Source of the DNA: Bradyrhizobium quebecense
Lineage (GTDB): Bacteria > Pseudomonadota > Alphaproteobacteria > Rhizobiales > Xanthobacteraceae
DNA: 64,000 bases
Reading direction: 5' to 3'
NCBI RefSeq assembly: GCF_013373795.3
Contig: NZ_CP088022.1
Span: 6,758,001 to 6,822,000 of the forward strand
In this document: positions 21,395 to 31,087 of the stretch, piece by piece
Numbering within the stretch: the first letter of the stretch is position 1
Layout: each line of letters starts with the position of its first letter
The notes under the pieces: model-generated
Told to the model about the DNA's origin: nothing
Seen by the model: only the letters and a program-made list of their open reading frames with translations
The model's database searches: none
Made by a program: the position numbers and the translations under genes

Positions 21395-21820
21395 ATGTCT
21401 GTGAACGTGCTCTACAAGACCAGCGCCAAGGCGACCGGCGGCCGCGACGGCCATGCGGCAACGCTCGACGGCGCGCTCGACGTCAAGCTCACGACCCCGA
21501 AGGAGCTCGGTGGCGGCGGTGGCGCCGGCAACAATCCGGAGCAGCTGTTCGCAGCCGGCTATGCCGCCTGCTTCATCGGCGCCATGAAGTTCGTGGCCTC
21601 CCAGGGTGGCCCCAAGGTTCCCGCCGACGCCTCCGTGACCTCGACGGTCGGGATTGGCCCGCGCTCGGAAGGCGGCTTCGGCCTCGCCGTAGATCTCGCC
21701 GTCTCGCTGCCCGGCCTCTCACGCGCCGACGCCGAAGCGCTGGTCGAGAAGGCCCATCAAGTGTGCCCCTATTCCAACGCGACCCGCGGCAATGTCGACG
21801 TCAAGCTGAGCGTCGTCTAG
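21395..21820 (+). CDS. ohr: Organic hydroperoxide resistance protein
   Basis: Thiol peroxidase of the OsmC/Ohr family that reduces fatty-acid hydroperoxides using lipoylated proteins. The 141 residues carry the two catalytic cysteines: Cys59 in [11 protein letters not shown] and Cys124 in [13 protein letters not shown]. The start ATG 21395 has AAGGGAG 7 bases upstream; a longer frame to 21335 has no such site. It is paired with divergent ohrR. Confidence 0.96.
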   Translation: MSVNVLYKTSAKATGGRDGHAATLDGALDVKLTTPKELGGGGGAGNNPEQLFAAGYAACFIGAMKFVASQGGPKVPADASVTSTVGIGPRSEGGFGLAVDLAVSLPGLSRADAEALVEKAHQVCPYSNATRGNVDVKLSVV

Positions 21821-22028
21821 TTCACCGACTGCCAATTGTCCGCCACGTCCCGCGTGGCGGACTATTGCTTTTCAAGAGAGTATTGCATCTCGGATGCCAG
21901 TTCGCTTGGCGAACGCGCGCGCTGCCTGCTGCATGGGCCTGCGCCGACGGAAGCATTGCTGCCTCGCCTGAAGACCGTTAGCTCTGGGACCCTCGTTTTC
22001 CGATCCCAACTGAGCGAAGGTTGTTTCC

Positions 22029-23234
22029 ATGAATACCCCAGCGGCTACGGGCGCGATGACCGGACTGCGCGTGATCGATCTGACGCGCGTGCTCGGCGGC
22101 CCGTATTGCACCCAGATCCTTGCCGACCACGGCGCCGATGTGATCAAGGTCGAGCCGCCCGCCGGCGACGAGGTGCGCGACTGGGGCCCTCCCTTCCATG
22201 AAGATGACGCGGCCTATTTCGTCGGCATCAACCGCAACAAGCGCTCGATCGGCCTCGACCTCGCCTCCGAGGGGGGACGTGCGGTGCTGATGAAGATGCT
22301 CGAGACGGCCGACGTGCTGATCGAGAACTTCAAGCCCGGCACACTCGACAAATGGGGCATCGGCAACGACGTGCTGCGCGCGAAATTTCCGCGCCTCGTG
22401 CATTGCCGGATCTCCGGCTTCGGCGCCGACGGCCCGCGCGGCGGCAATCCCGGCTATGACGCGATCATCCAGGCGATGACCGGCATGATCGCGGCGACCG
22501 GCTCGCCGGAGAGCGGCCCGATGCGCATCGGCGTGCCGCTGGTCGACATCACGACCGGCCTCTACGCGGCGATCGGCATCCTGATGGCGCTGTCGGAGCG
22601 GCAGCGCTCGGGGCTCGGCCAGTTCATCGAGACCACGCTGTACGAGACCGGGCTTGCGATCATGCATCCGCACACCGCGAACTATTTCATGCATGGCAAG
22701 CCACCGTCGCTCACCGGCAACGAGCATCCCAACCTCGTGCCTTACGCGATCTTCCCGACCAAGACCGACAATATCTTCATCGGCGTCGGCAATGACGGCA
22801 CCTTCCGCAAGCTCGCCAAGGAGATCGGCAAGCCGGAGCTCGGCACCGATCCGCGCTTTGCCCGCAACAAGGACCGCATCGCCAACCGCGATGCGCTGCG
22901 GGCCGAGCTTGCCGCGGTGTTCAGCCAGCACGAGGCCGAGCCGCTGTGCAACCGGCTGCTCGCCGCCGGCCTGCCGGCCGGCCCCGTGCAGAAGATCGAC
23001 CAGGCGCTGACCAACCCGCACACGATCCATCGCGGCGACGTCATCGAGAAGGATTGGTACAAGGGCGTCGCCTCGCCGATCCGGCTCGAACGGACCAAGC
23101 CGAGCCTGCGCCGCACGCCACCGAAGTTCAGCCAGCACGCTGCGGAAGTACTCGGCGAGTTCGGCTACTCCAAGGACGAGATCAACGGCCTGGTCGACAA
23201 GGGCGTGGTCTGCGGTCCCCAGCGCAAGCGCTAA
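22029..23234 (+). CDS. CaiB/BaiF family (class III) CoA-transferase
   Basis: Moves CoA between carboxylic acids without a ping-pong acyl-enzyme release. The product has 401 residues, the family norm. It begins LRVIDLTRVLGGPYCTQIL and has DHGADVIKVEPP, the NRNKRSIGLDL motif and a catalytic aspartate candidate in MRIGVPLVDITTGLYA. The substrate is not evident; the neighbours (ohr and ugp) give no pathway. Confidence 0.9.
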   Translation: MNTPAATGAMTGLRVIDLTRVLGGPYCTQILADHGADVIKVEPPAGDEVRDWGPPFHEDDAAYFVGINRNKRSIGLDLASEGGRAVLMKMLETADVLIENFKPGTLDKWGIGNDVLRAKFPRLVHCRISGFGADGPRGGNPGYDAIIQAMTGMIAATGSPESGPMRIGVPLVDITTGLYAAIGILMALSERQRSGLGQFIETTLYETGLAIMHPHTANYFMHGKPPSLTGNEHPNLVPYAIFPTKTDNIFIGVGNDGTFRKLAKEIGKPELGTDPRFARNKDRIANRDALRAELAAVFSQHEAEPLCNRLLAAGLPAGPVQKIDQALTNPHTIHRGDVIEKDWYKGVASPIRLERTKPSLRRTPPKFSQHAAEVLGEFGYSKDEINGLVDKGVVCGPQRKR

Positions 23235-23252
23235 CAGCGTATTCGAAGCAAA

Positions 23253-23281
23253 GCCCGTCCCGCACGTGATGCGGGATGGGC
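23253..23281 (+). terminator. Hairpin after the CoA-transferase gene
   Basis: 12-base-pair stem GCCCGTCCCGCA / TGCGGGATGGGC with one wobble and a 5-base loop, 18 bases after the stop. There is no T-run, so it may be a weak or factor-dependent terminator. Confidence 0.5.
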
Positions 23282-23424
23282 ACCGTTCACATCAAGCCAA
23301 CACATCGCCCCTGCGGTGCAACGTCGCGTCCGGCGTTGCACCGCACGCACGCGGGCGGCGTTCTCCGCCTTTTTTAGCGCTTCCCTTCGCTTCGGCTTCC
23401 CCCGTACCATGGCTTTCGTTTATA

Positions 23425-23442
23425 CGGTCATTTGAACGTCAT
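23425..23442 (+). promoter_or_regulatory. PHO-box-like site upstream of ugpB
   Basis: Two direct 7-base repeats, CGGTCAT and ACGTCAT, start 11 bases apart, the geometry of a PhoB box (CTGTCAT repeats). The site is 56 bases before the ugpB ATG. Phosphate control of ugp is well known in other bacteria. Confidence 0.5.
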
Positions 23443-23497
23443 CCGGCGCTGATAACGCGCCCAACGAAAGATGGTGTTCCAACCGGAGGGGCTTTTG

Positions 23498-24814
23498 ATG
23501 GTTTTCAGACGACTCGGCGCTGCTGCGGCAGCTGCTGCCACGCTTGTATTCGCGTCGCCTGCGTTCGCGGTGACGGAGATTCAGTGGTGGCACGCGATGA
23601 CCGGCGCCAACAACGACGTCATCGTCAAGCTGGCCAACGACTTCAACGCCTCGCAATCCGACTACAAGGTGATCCCGACTTACAAGGGCGGCTACGCCGA
23701 CACCATGAACGCCGGCATCGCCGCATTCCGCGCCGGCAACGCGCCGCACATCATGCAGGTGTTCGAGGTCGGCACCGCAACGATGATGGCCGCCACCGGC
23801 GCCGTCAAACCGGTCTACAAGCTGATGGCCGATGCCGGCGAGAAGTTCGATCCGAGCGTCTATCTGCCCGCGATCACCGGCTACTACTCGACCTCGAAGG
23901 GTGAGATGCTGTCGTTCCCCTTCAACTCGTCGTCGACCGTGATGTGGGTCAATCTCGACGCGCTGAAGAAGGCCAACATCGCGGAGATTCCGAAGACCTG
24001 GCCGCAAGTGTTCGAGGACGCCAAGAAACTGAAGGCGGCCGGCTACACCACCTGCGGCTTCTCCGGCTCGTGGGTCACCTGGGTCAATCTCGAGCAGCTC
24101 TCGGCCTGGCACAACGTGCCGCTCGCCAGCAAGGCCAACGGCTTCGACGGCTTCGACACCGTGCTCGAATTCAACGGCCCGCTGCAGGTCAAGCATCTCG
24201 AGAACTTGGTCGAGTTACAGAAGGACAAGACCTACGACTATGCCGGCCGCACCAACACCGGTGAAGGCCGCTTCACCGCGGGTGAATGCCCGATCTACCT
24301 GACCTCGTCGGCCTTCTTCGGCAACGTCAAGGCGCAGGCCAAGTTCAACTTCACCGCCGCGCCGATGCCCTATTATCCCGACGCCAAGGGCGCACCGCAG
24401 AACTCGATCATCGGCGGCGCCTCGCTCTGGGTGATGGGCGGCAAGTCGGCCGAGGAATACAAGGGCGTGGCCAAGTTCCTGACCTTCCTCTCGGACACTG
24501 ACCGCCAGATCTGGATCCACAAGGCCTCGGGCTATCTGCCGATCACCAAGGCAGCCTACGCCAAGGCCAAGGAAGAGGGCTTCTACAAGGACCAGCCCTA
24601 TCTGGAGACCCCGCTGCTCGAACTCACTAACAAGGAGCCGACCGAGAATTCCCGCGGTCTGCGCCTCGGCAACATGGTGCAGCTCCGCGACATGTGGTCG
24701 GAGGAGATCGAGCAGGCGCTGGCCGGCAAGAAGACCGCCAAGCAGGCGCTGGACTCGGCCGTCGAACGCGGCAACCAGATGCTGCGGCAGTTTGAAAAGA
24801 CCGCCGTCCACTGA
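23498..24814 (+). CDS. ugpB: sn-Glycerol-3-phosphate-binding protein UgpB
   Basis: Periplasmic substrate-binding protein of the glycerol-3-phosphate importer. The 438 residues start with a signal peptide (RRLGAAAAAAATLVFASPAFA). Mature sequence TEIQWWHAMTG, ITGYYSTSKGEMLSFPFNSS and IYLTSSAFFGNV is characteristic. The ATG 23498 has GGAGGGG upstream; the 9-codon longer frame would split the signal peptide. First gene of the ugpBAEC operon. Confidence 0.95.
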   Translation: MVFRRLGAAAAAAATLVFASPAFAVTEIQWWHAMTGANNDVIVKLANDFNASQSDYKVIPTYKGGYADTMNAGIAAFRAGNAPHIMQVFEVGTATMMAATGAVKPVYKLMADAGEKFDPSVYLPAITGYYSTSKGEMLSFPFNSSSTVMWVNLDALKKANIAEIPKTWPQVFEDAKKLKAAGYTTCGFSGSWVTWVNLEQLSAWHNVPLASKANGFDGFDTVLEFNGPLQVKHLENLVELQKDKTYDYAGRTNTGEGRFTAGECPIYLTSSAFFGNVKAQAKFNFTAAPMPYYPDAKGAPQNSIIGGASLWVMGGKSAEEYKGVAKFLTFLSDTDRQIWIHKASGYLPITKAAYAKAKEEGFYKDQPYLETPLLELTNKEPTENSRGLRLGNMVQLRDMWSEEIEQALAGKKTAKQALDSAVERGNQMLRQFEKTAVH

Positions 24815-24876
24815 CATGATGCCTTGAGGCCATCAACCGGCAGGCCGCAAACGCGGCCTGCCATTTTGCCGAGATC

Positions 24877-25758
24877 ATGCAAAAGCAAGCGATTTTCCAG
24901 TCAAAGCTGTTGCCTTACGCGCTGGTTGCCCCGCAACTCGCGATTGTCCTGATCTTTTTCTACTGGCCGGCCGCGCAGGCGGTGATCCAATCCTTCCTGC
25001 TGCAGGACGCCTTCGGCCTTTCGACCGCCTTCGTGTGGTTCGAGAACTATCTCGAATTGTTCAAGGACCCGGCCTATTTCGCGGCGATCGTCCGAACCTT
25101 CGCGTTCTCGTTCGCGATCGCGGTCTCCTCGCTGTCGTTCGCGCTGCTGCTCGCGGTCATGGCCGACAAGCCGCTGCGCGGCTCGACGCTGTACCGCACG
25201 CTGCTGATCTGGCCCTACGCGGTCGCCCCGCCGGTGGTCGGCGTGCTCTGGGTGTTCATGCTGCACCCCTCGCTCGGCGTGCTGTCGCGCTATCTGCGCG
25301 CGATGGGCGTTGACTGGAATCCGCTGCTCGACGGCGACCAGGCGGCGGCCCTGATCATCCTCGCCGCGGCCTGGAAGCAGATCTCCTACAATTTCCTGTT
25401 CTTCCTCGCCGGGCTGCAGAGCATCCCGAAGAGCGTGATCGAGGCCGCCGCGATCGACGGCGCCCGCCCGATGCGGCGGTTCTGGACCGTGATCTTCCCG
25501 CTGCTGTCGCCGACCATCTTCTTCCTCCTGGTGATCAACATCGTCTACGCCTTCTTCGACACCTTCGGCATCATCGACACGATGACCCGCGGCGGCCCGG
25601 GCAAGGCGACCGAAACGCTGGTCTACAAGGTCTATACGGATGGCCTGCTCGGCGGCAATCTCGGCTCCTCCGCGGCACAGTCGGTCATCCTGATGGTCAT
25701 CGTCGTCGTGCTGACGGGAATCCAGTTCCGCTTCGTCGAACGCAAGGTGACCTACTGA
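24877..25758 (+). CDS. ugpA: Glycerol-3-phosphate ABC transporter permease UgpA
   Basis: Inner-membrane permease with about six hydrophobic segments over 293 residues. The coupling (EAA) motif is [19 protein letters not shown] near residue 190, where the ATPase docks. It follows ugpB after 62 bases and its stop shares one base with the ugpE start (TGATG). Confidence 0.95.
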   Translation: MQKQAIFQSKLLPYALVAPQLAIVLIFFYWPAAQAVIQSFLLQDAFGLSTAFVWFENYLELFKDPAYFAAIVRTFAFSFAIAVSSLSFALLLAVMADKPLRGSTLYRTLLIWPYAVAPPVVGVLWVFMLHPSLGVLSRYLRAMGVDWNPLLDGDQAAALIILAAAWKQISYNFLFFLAGLQSIPKSVIEAAAIDGARPMRRFWTVIFPLLSPTIFFLLVINIVYAFFDTFGIIDTMTRGGPGKATETLVYKVYTDGLLGGNLGSSAAQSVILMVIVVVLTGIQFRFVERKVTY

Positions 25759-26606
25759 TGGTCGAGGAGGAAGGCTTCCAGCGCTATCTGGCTCACGCCA
25801 TCCTGTGGATCGGGATCGCGATCGTCGCCTTCCCGGTCTATCTGGCGATCGTCGCCTCGACCCAGGACAATGCCGTCATCGCCAACGGCCAGATGTCGCT
25901 GTTGCCCGGCGGCCATTTCCTCGAGACCTACTACCAGACGCTGTTTGTCGGCACGAGCGGCTCGACCCGCGAACCGGTGCTCAACATGATGCTGAACTCG
26001 CTGATCATGGCGCTCTTGATCGCGGTCGGCAAAATTGCGATCTCGATCATCTCGGCCTACGCGATCGTCTATTTCCGATTTCCGTTCCGGATGGCGATCT
26101 TCTGGATCATCTTCATCACCTTGATGCTGCCGGTCGAGGTGCGCATCTATCCGACCTACAAGATCGTCGCCGATCTGCATCTGCTCGACAGCTATGCCGG
26201 CCTGTCGCTGCCGCTGATCGCCTCGGCCACCGCGACATTGCTGTTCCGGCAGTTCTTCATGACCGTGCCGGATGAATTGCTGGAGGCCTCGCGCATCGAC
26301 GGCGCGGGCCCGTTCCGCTTTTTCTGGGATACGCTGCTGCCGCTGTCGCGCACCAACATGGCCGCGCTGTTCGTGATCCTGTTCATCCTCGGCTGGAATC
26401 AGTATCTCTGGCCGCTTTTGATCACCACGCGCGACGACATGCAGACCATCCAGGTCGGCATCCGCAAGATGATCACCACGACCGACGCACTGACCGAATG
26501 GCCCGTCGTGATGGCGACCGCGCTGCTCGCGATGCTGCCGCCGGTGTTCGTCGTCGTCGTGATGCAGAAACTGTTCGTGCGCGGATTGGTGGAGACGGAA
26601 AAGTAA
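25758..26606 (+). CDS. ugpE: Glycerol-3-phosphate ABC transporter permease UgpE
   Basis: Second permease of the importer, 282 residues, multiple membrane segments. EAA loop [20 protein letters not shown] is near residue 175. The start codon overlaps the ugpA stop and its own TAA overlaps the ugpC ATG, so all three are translationally linked. Confidence 0.95.
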   Translation: MVEEEGFQRYLAHAILWIGIAIVAFPVYLAIVASTQDNAVIANGQMSLLPGGHFLETYYQTLFVGTSGSTREPVLNMMLNSLIMALLIAVGKIAISIISAYAIVYFRFPFRMAIFWIIFITLMLPVEVRIYPTYKIVADLHLLDSYAGLSLPLIASATATLLFRQFFMTVPDELLEASRIDGAGPFRFFWDTLLPLSRTNMAALFVILFILGWNQYLWPLLITTRDDMQTIQVGIRKMITTTDALTEWPVVMATALLAMLPPVFVVVVMQKLFVRGLVETEK

Positions 26607-27688
26607 TGGCTAACGTCACGCTGCGCAGCGTCCGCAAGACCTATCCCGGCGGCTTCGAGGCCATCAAGGGCGTCGATGTCGACGTCGGCGACGGCCAGTT
26701 CTGCGTGCTGGTCGGCCCAAGCGGCTGCGGCAAGTCCACGCTGCTCCGCATGGTCGCGGGGCTCGAGACCATCACCGGCGGCGAGATCGACATCGGCGGC
26801 CGCGTCGTCAACCAGATCGAGCCCGCCGATCGCGACATCGCGATGGTGTTCCAGAACTACGCGCTCTATCCGCATATGAGCGTCTATAACAACATGGCCT
26901 ACGGCCTGCGCAACCGCGGCATGGCCGAAGCCGAAGTCAAGACCCGCGTCGAGGAAGCCGCGCGCGTCCTCGAGCTCTCGCCGATGCTGGAGCGCAAGCC
27001 GCGGCAGCTCTCCGGCGGCCAGCGCCAGCGCGTCGCGATGGGCCGCGCGATCGTGCGCCAGCCGAAAGTCTTCCTGTTCGACGAGCCGCTGTCGAACCTC
27101 GACGCCAAGCTGCGCATCGCGATGCGGGTCGAGATCCGCAAGCTGCAGCGCCGGCTCAACACCACCTCGATCTACGTCACCCACGACCAGCTCGAGGCGA
27201 TGACGCTCGCCGACATCCTTGTGGTCATGAATGGCGGCCAGGTCGAGCAGATCGGCAATCCGCTGGAGATCTATCAGAAGCCGGCGACCACCTTCGTCGC
27301 CTCCTTCATCGGCGCGCCGCCGATGAACCTGATGCCGCTGCGCTCGGACGAGCTGACGTCCCAGATCGCGGGCGCCGATGGTGCCGGCATCGTCGGCATC
27401 CGGCCGGAAGATTTCGTGATCACCAGCGAGACCGCATCCGGCGGCGTCGCGCTTGGCCTGACGGTCGAGGCGATCGAGCATGTCGGCGCCGAGACCTTCG
27501 TCTATGGCAGCCGCCAGCGCGAGGAACGGGCCATCGCCGCCAATCCGGGCGAGCTGCCGCCCGGCGAAGTGATCGTCCGGATTCCCGGCGCCACTGGGCC
27601 TGCGATCGGCGAGCAGATCCGGGCGGTCGCGCCGCGCGACAAACTGCATCTTTTTACCGCTGACGGCCGCAAGCGCGTCGGCCCGTAA
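26606..27688 (+). CDS. ugpC: Glycerol-3-phosphate import ATPase UgpC
   Basis: ABC ATPase that powers the importer. The 360 residues have Walker [10 protein letters not shown], signature [14 protein letters not shown], Walker [14 protein letters not shown] and a C-terminal TOBE/MalK-like regulatory domain (VGIRPEDFV). It starts at 26606; the longer open frame to 26498 reads back into ugpE. It ends the operon and a dispersed repeat follows 31 bases later. Confidence 0.95.
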   Translation: MANVTLRSVRKTYPGGFEAIKGVDVDVGDGQFCVLVGPSGCGKSTLLRMVAGLETITGGEIDIGGRVVNQIEPADRDIAMVFQNYALYPHMSVYNNMAYGLRNRGMAEAEVKTRVEEAARVLELSPMLERKPRQLSGGQRQRVAMGRAIVRQPKVFLFDEPLSNLDAKLRIAMRVEIRKLQRRLNTTSIYVTHDQLEAMTLADILVVMNGGQVEQIGNPLEIYQKPATTFVASFIGAPPMNLMPLRSDELTSQIAGADGAGIVGIRPEDFVITSETASGGVALGLTVEAIEHVGAETFVYGSRQREERAIAANPGELPPGEVIVRIPGATGPAIGEQIRAVAPRDKLHLFTADGRKRVGP

Positions 27689-27719
27689 CCGATCCGGAAC
27701 GATTGGGGGCCATGCTGGC

Positions 27720-27820
27720 GCGTTTTCGAGCGAAGTGGACACCGGTTCGCGTGAAGAAAACGCGCCCGAAACAAAAAGTGGAGCATATCGGTCCTGATTT
27801 GATCAGAACCGATTTGCTCC
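27720..27820. repeat. Two-hairpin intergenic repeat, copy 2
   Basis: The first module (GCGTTTTCGAGCGAAGTGG to GAAAACGC) matches copies at 7,345 and 34,523. The second hairpin pairs GGAGCATATCGGTCCTGATT with AATCAGGACCGATATGCTCC-like bases (GATCAGAACCGATTTGCTCC), with mismatches. It lies between ugpC and the hsp20 leader. Confidence 0.75.
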
Positions 27821-27884
27821 AGGCGGCATTTACGCTGGTTTCAGAGGCGCTTGAACGCTATCCAGATCACTCCCATATTGGCTG

Positions 27885-27966
27885 GTGACCGACGGGCAAG
27901 CGGCCCGCCGGTTGCATGGGGTGCCGCAAGGGCCCCTCAAAGTCGCTTCGAGAGGACTTTGTAATG
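27885..27966 (+). promoter_or_regulatory. ROSE-type RNA thermometer of hsp20
   Basis: The final hairpin pairs AAAGTC (27,939-27,944) with GACTTT (27,955-27,960), then CT with AG, leaving a bulged G at 27,945. That pairing masks the AGAGGA ribosome site. The conserved U(U/C)GCU motif is present as TCGCT. An upstream stem ACCGaCGGGC / GCCCGcCGGT (27,888-27,912) fits the usual multi-hairpin ROSE layout. Heat melting frees translation (established for Bradyrhizobium sHsps). Confidence 0.85.
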
Positions 27967-28389
27967 TCTCGTGTTCCATCGTTGTCCAGTCCGTTCCTTC
28001 TGGGATTCGACGAGATCGAGCGTGCGCTCGACCGCGTCGTGAAGGGCGCTGACGGCTATCCTCCGTACAATATCGAGCGGTGCGACCGTACCAACGGGCA
28101 GCCCGAGCGGTTGCGCATCACGTTGGCGGTAGCGGGCTTCACCCGCGACCAACTCGATGTAACTATTGAGGAAAATCAGCTCGTCATCCGCGGCCGCCAG
28201 CAGGACGACAAGGCTCGGCAATACATCCATCGCGGCATCGCCGCGCGCCACTTCCAGCGCACCTTCGTGCTGGCGGAGGGGATGCAGGTGCTCGGCGCGG
28301 ATCTGAAGAACGGGTTGTTGTCGATTGACCTGGCCAGGCCGGAACCTGAACGGGTCGTTAAGACAATCGCTATCAATGAACACGAATAA
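27964..28389 (+). CDS. Small heat-shock protein, Hsp20/alpha-crystallin family
   Basis: ATP-independent holdase that keeps unfolding proteins soluble. The 141 residues contain the alpha-crystallin domain from YNIERCD through LAVAGFTRDQLDVTIEEN to KNGLLSIDLARPEPE, with an I-x-I tail motif (TIAIN). ATG 27964 lies 8 bases after AGAGGA within the ROSE hairpin. It resembles class A HspA-like rhizobial proteins. DUF1150 follows in the same unit. Confidence 0.93.
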   Translation: MSRVPSLSSPFLLGFDEIERALDRVVKGADGYPPYNIERCDRTNGQPERLRITLAVAGFTRDQLDVTIEENQLVIRGRQQDDKARQYIHRGIAARHFQRTFVLAEGMQVLGADLKNGLLSIDLARPEPERVVKTIAINEHE

Positions 28390-28439
28390 TAGAAACAACG
28401 AGCGGACTCGACCGCTTATCTGACTGAGGAGTCGAGACC

Positions 28440-28706
28440 ATGAGTGAAGCGAATATCATCTTCCAATCCGAGAGCGTCACGCCGGAAGCGCTGGCCCATC
28501 TGGGCGAGGGCCATATCGCCTATGTGAAGCAAGTCCGTTCCGAGGACGTGCCGGATCTCTTTCCGCAGGCGCCGAAGATCGCGCCGGGCCTCAAGCTGTT
28601 CGCACTGCATGCCGCCGACGGCACGCCGATCATGCTGACCGACAGCCGCGAAGCCGCGATCGCGAACGCCTGGAGCAACGAGCTGCAGGCCGTCAGCGTG
28701 CACTAG
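28440..28706 (+). CDS. DUF1150 family protein
   Basis: An 88-residue protein with the family core LAHLGEGHIAYVKQVRSEDV and LFALHAADGTPIMLTDS. It is commonly encoded right after hsp20 in rhizobia, suggesting a stress link, but its function is unknown. It ends with NAWSNELQAVSVH. A ribosome site GAGGAG precedes the ATG by 11 bases. Transcription ends at the following terminator. Confidence 0.85.
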   Translation: MSEANIIFQSESVTPEALAHLGEGHIAYVKQVRSEDVPDLFPQAPKIAPGLKLFALHAADGTPIMLTDSREAAIANAWSNELQAVSVH

Positions 28707-28733
28707 CGCGGCTAATTCAGCATCCGCGAGTTC

Positions 28734-28783
28734 AATGCGCGGGCATGCCTCGACACCGATCGAGGCGGCCCGCGCATTTTTTT
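28734..28783 (+). terminator. Terminator of the hsp20-DUF1150 unit
   Basis: 11-base-pair stem AATGCGCGGGC / GCCCGCGCATT, with an extra small stem in the loop, followed by seven T residues. Confidence 0.88.
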
Positions 28784-28807
28784 GCAGACCTCGTTTGGAT
28801 CATTCGA

Positions 28808-30138
28808 TCAAGGCCTGTCGTGCTCCTCGGAAATGTCCTTGTTGGTGTAGTCGGGCATCATGGCGGTCGCGACAATGCTGACGACCGCGAGAACAGAATG
28901 TAGAGCGCGATCACGTAGCCCGAGCCGGTGGCGGCCAGCAGTGCGGTGGCGATCAACGGTGCCGGCCCGCCTGAAATGACCGAGGAGAGCTGGTAGCCGA
29001 TCGAGCAACCGCTGTACCGCAGCCGCGGGGTGAAGCACTCGGCTATGAGCGCCGCCTGCGGGCCATATGTCAGAGCATGCGGTATGAATGACAGCACGAT
29101 GGCGATGAAGATCAACGCCGGAGCTGCCGTGTTCAGCAGCGCGAAATACGCAAAGCCGAACAGCCCGGTCAGAACCGCACCGATCAGGTACAGGCGCTTG
29201 CGCCCGATCCGATCCGACAGGTGCCCCGCCAGCGGGATGGTGAAGAGCTCAAGGGTGCCGGCGCAGATCAGACAGATGAGCAGGAAGTCGCGATCCTGAT
29301 GGATGACCTGGGTGCCGTAAGCGAAGACAAAGGCCAGGTAGATGTAGGCCGGCGCCTGTTCGACCATCCGCGCCAGCGCCGAGAGAATGATCGACCGCGG
29401 CTGACGCTTGATCACCTCGATCACCGGGACGCGCGCGACACGGTTCTCGGCCACGATCCGCCGGAATGTCGGCGTCTCCATGATGCCGAGCCGGATGTAG
29501 AGCCCGATGGCGATCATCACGAGGCTCAGCAGGAACGGGATGCGCCAGCCCCAAACCAGGAACTGGTCGCCGGAAATGCGGCTGAACACCAGCACCGCGA
29601 TGTTTGCCAGCAGCAATCCCGCGGGACCGCCGAGCTGCGGCCAGGACGTGATGAAGCCGCGGTGCTTGTTGGTCCGCGCCCACTCCATCGACAGCAGCAC
29701 CGAGCCGCCCCATTCGCCGCCGACCCCGACGCCCTGAATGAAGCGGATGACGGTCAGGATGACGGCACCCCAGATGCCGATGCTGTCATAGGTCGGGACG
29801 AGGCCGACCGCCGTCGTGGCAAGCCCGGTCAGCAGCAACGTGGCGATCAGCGTTGCCTTGCGGCCGATGCGGTCGCCATAGTGGCCGAAGATCGCGGCGC
29901 CGATGGGCCGCGCGATGAAGCCGACCGTGTAGATGGCGAAGGCCTCCAGCACGCCAACCAGGGGATCGGACTTGGGAAAGAACAGCTTGCCGAAGACCAG
30001 GCCGGTCACCGTGCTGTAGAGCAGAAAGTCGTACCATTCGATGGTGGTGCCTACCGTGCTGGCAATCAATGCGCGCCGCAATTGCGCCTGATGCTCGGCT
30101 TCCGGGAGCGGGGCGACTGCAATGTCCAATGTCGTCAT
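28808..30138 (-). pseudogene. MHS-type MFS transporter with C-terminal frameshift
   Basis: Major facilitator of the metabolite:H+ symporter group. It starts MTTLDIAVAPLPEAEHQ, with TTIEWYDFLLYS, the loop GHYGDRIGRKATL and GVGGEWGG. Frame one reads to LYILFSRSSALSRPP (28,858). Another frame continues AVVSIVATAMMPDYTNKDIS and ends at 28,808, matching the usual MHS C-terminus. One missing base near 28,890 explains it. The first twelve or so membrane segments stay intact, so partial function is possible. Substrates of the group are carboxylates or betaines. Confidence 0.8.
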
Positions 30139-30476
30139 TGTACATCTCCCTGGCCCGACATGTTCGGGCCATCTGGAATGCGTTTCGTCCCCCGTCCACG
30201 GCGGTGGACGGGGGTATCGATGCCCGGTTATTTGTTTGGTTGGGGCAGGGCCGCAAATGCGCGGGGCGTGCCCATGCAGGCCTTGAGGAAGCCGGTCCTG
30301 GATCGCGCGCGGCCTAACCGATCGCCATCGCGGGAGTACGACATCCCTTCATGACACGGTCTTGCAATCCGAAATCTAGTCCTTCGGTCCGCCCGGTAAA
30401 TTCGACCTTGGTCTGTGGGAATGGTCGTCGAACATGCTCGTCTGCCACTGCTGCAGCGCGGTGGCGGTCCGCGCCT
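30139..30476. other. Gene-free gap upstream of the MFS gene
   Basis: About 340 bases with one clear structure, the perfect 11-base-pair hairpin CCCCCGTCCAC / GTGGACGGGGG at 30,189-30,214. No coding frame with a ribosome site is seen. It may be the 5' leader of the MFS gene. Confidence 0.5.
30189..30214. repeat. Perfect 11-bp hairpin
   Basis: CCCCCGTCCAC, loop GGCG, then GTGGACGGGGG, 51 bases upstream of the MFS ATG in its leader. There is no T tail on either side. Confidence 0.6.
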
Positions 30477-30824
30477 TTATGGCGATGCGGTCGATGCGGC
30501 GAGCATCGGGCCCATGCAGTGCTGCACTTCGCCGGGCACATTGTAGGTGCGCATGATCGCGCGGCTGTCGCGCATGCCGCAAGCTTCCCGCTGCACCACG
30601 AACATCCAGAGCGCGTGGCCGGCTTCCCGCACCAGGATGCGCCGTGCCTGTTGGGCGGATGCCGGTGCTTCAGCGCGCGGATGGGCAGCATCGAACTCGC
30701 GCAGCCTGGCGAGAGCCTGTTCCAGCGCGCGGCCCATCCGTCCGAGTGCCGAAGCTTTCTCCTCGGCGAGTTCGTAGGCGAGAACGTCGACGGGAGTGCG
30801 ATGGAAGCGAAAGTCGAGGGACAT
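30477..30824 (-). CDS. Hypothetical protein resembling DUF6665
   Basis: 115-residue soluble, helical protein. Characteristic segments are LAYELAEEKASALGRMGRAL, RILVREAGHALWMFVVQREA and RAIMRTYNVPGEV. I recall this as the DUF6665 pattern, with no known role, and am not certain. There is no signal peptide. The ATG at 30824 has only a weak ribosome site. Divergent small genes follow. Confidence 0.6.
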   Translation of the reverse strand: MSLDFRFHRTPVDVLAYELAEEKASALGRMGRALEQALARLREFDAAHPRAEAPASAQQARRILVREAGHALWMFVVQREACGMRDSRAIMRTYNVPGEVQHCMGPMLAASTASP

Positions 30825-31087
30825 CGGTTATCCCATGGGGTCGCATGCACGACGATGCGCCCTGAGTCTTCTGGCGCGATGGGACGGTTGTCAATAGGCG
30901 CTCACGCCGTGGCTTCGGGCCGCGGACCATGGCAGCGGCCCCATTTCGCTCCGCGCCATTCCATGCTGTAATTCGTTCCCGTGACCGACGGTCCGCGCAG
31001 TCCTGAGCCTCGGAGAAGGCAACGCGATAAAGAGGAATTTCCAGCAAGAGATTATCCGCCGCCAAATCGATTGAGGGAGATGCGACC

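Noticed and set aside
22029..23138. A long minus-strand frame across the CoA-transferase gene
   Set aside because: The plus-strand gene has all family motifs; the opposite reading has Arg/Gly-rich content only.
27714..27888. A 61-residue frame in the intergenic repeat
   Set aside because: It starts inside the GCGTTTTC repeat module, lacks a ribosome site and is not conserved between repeat copies.
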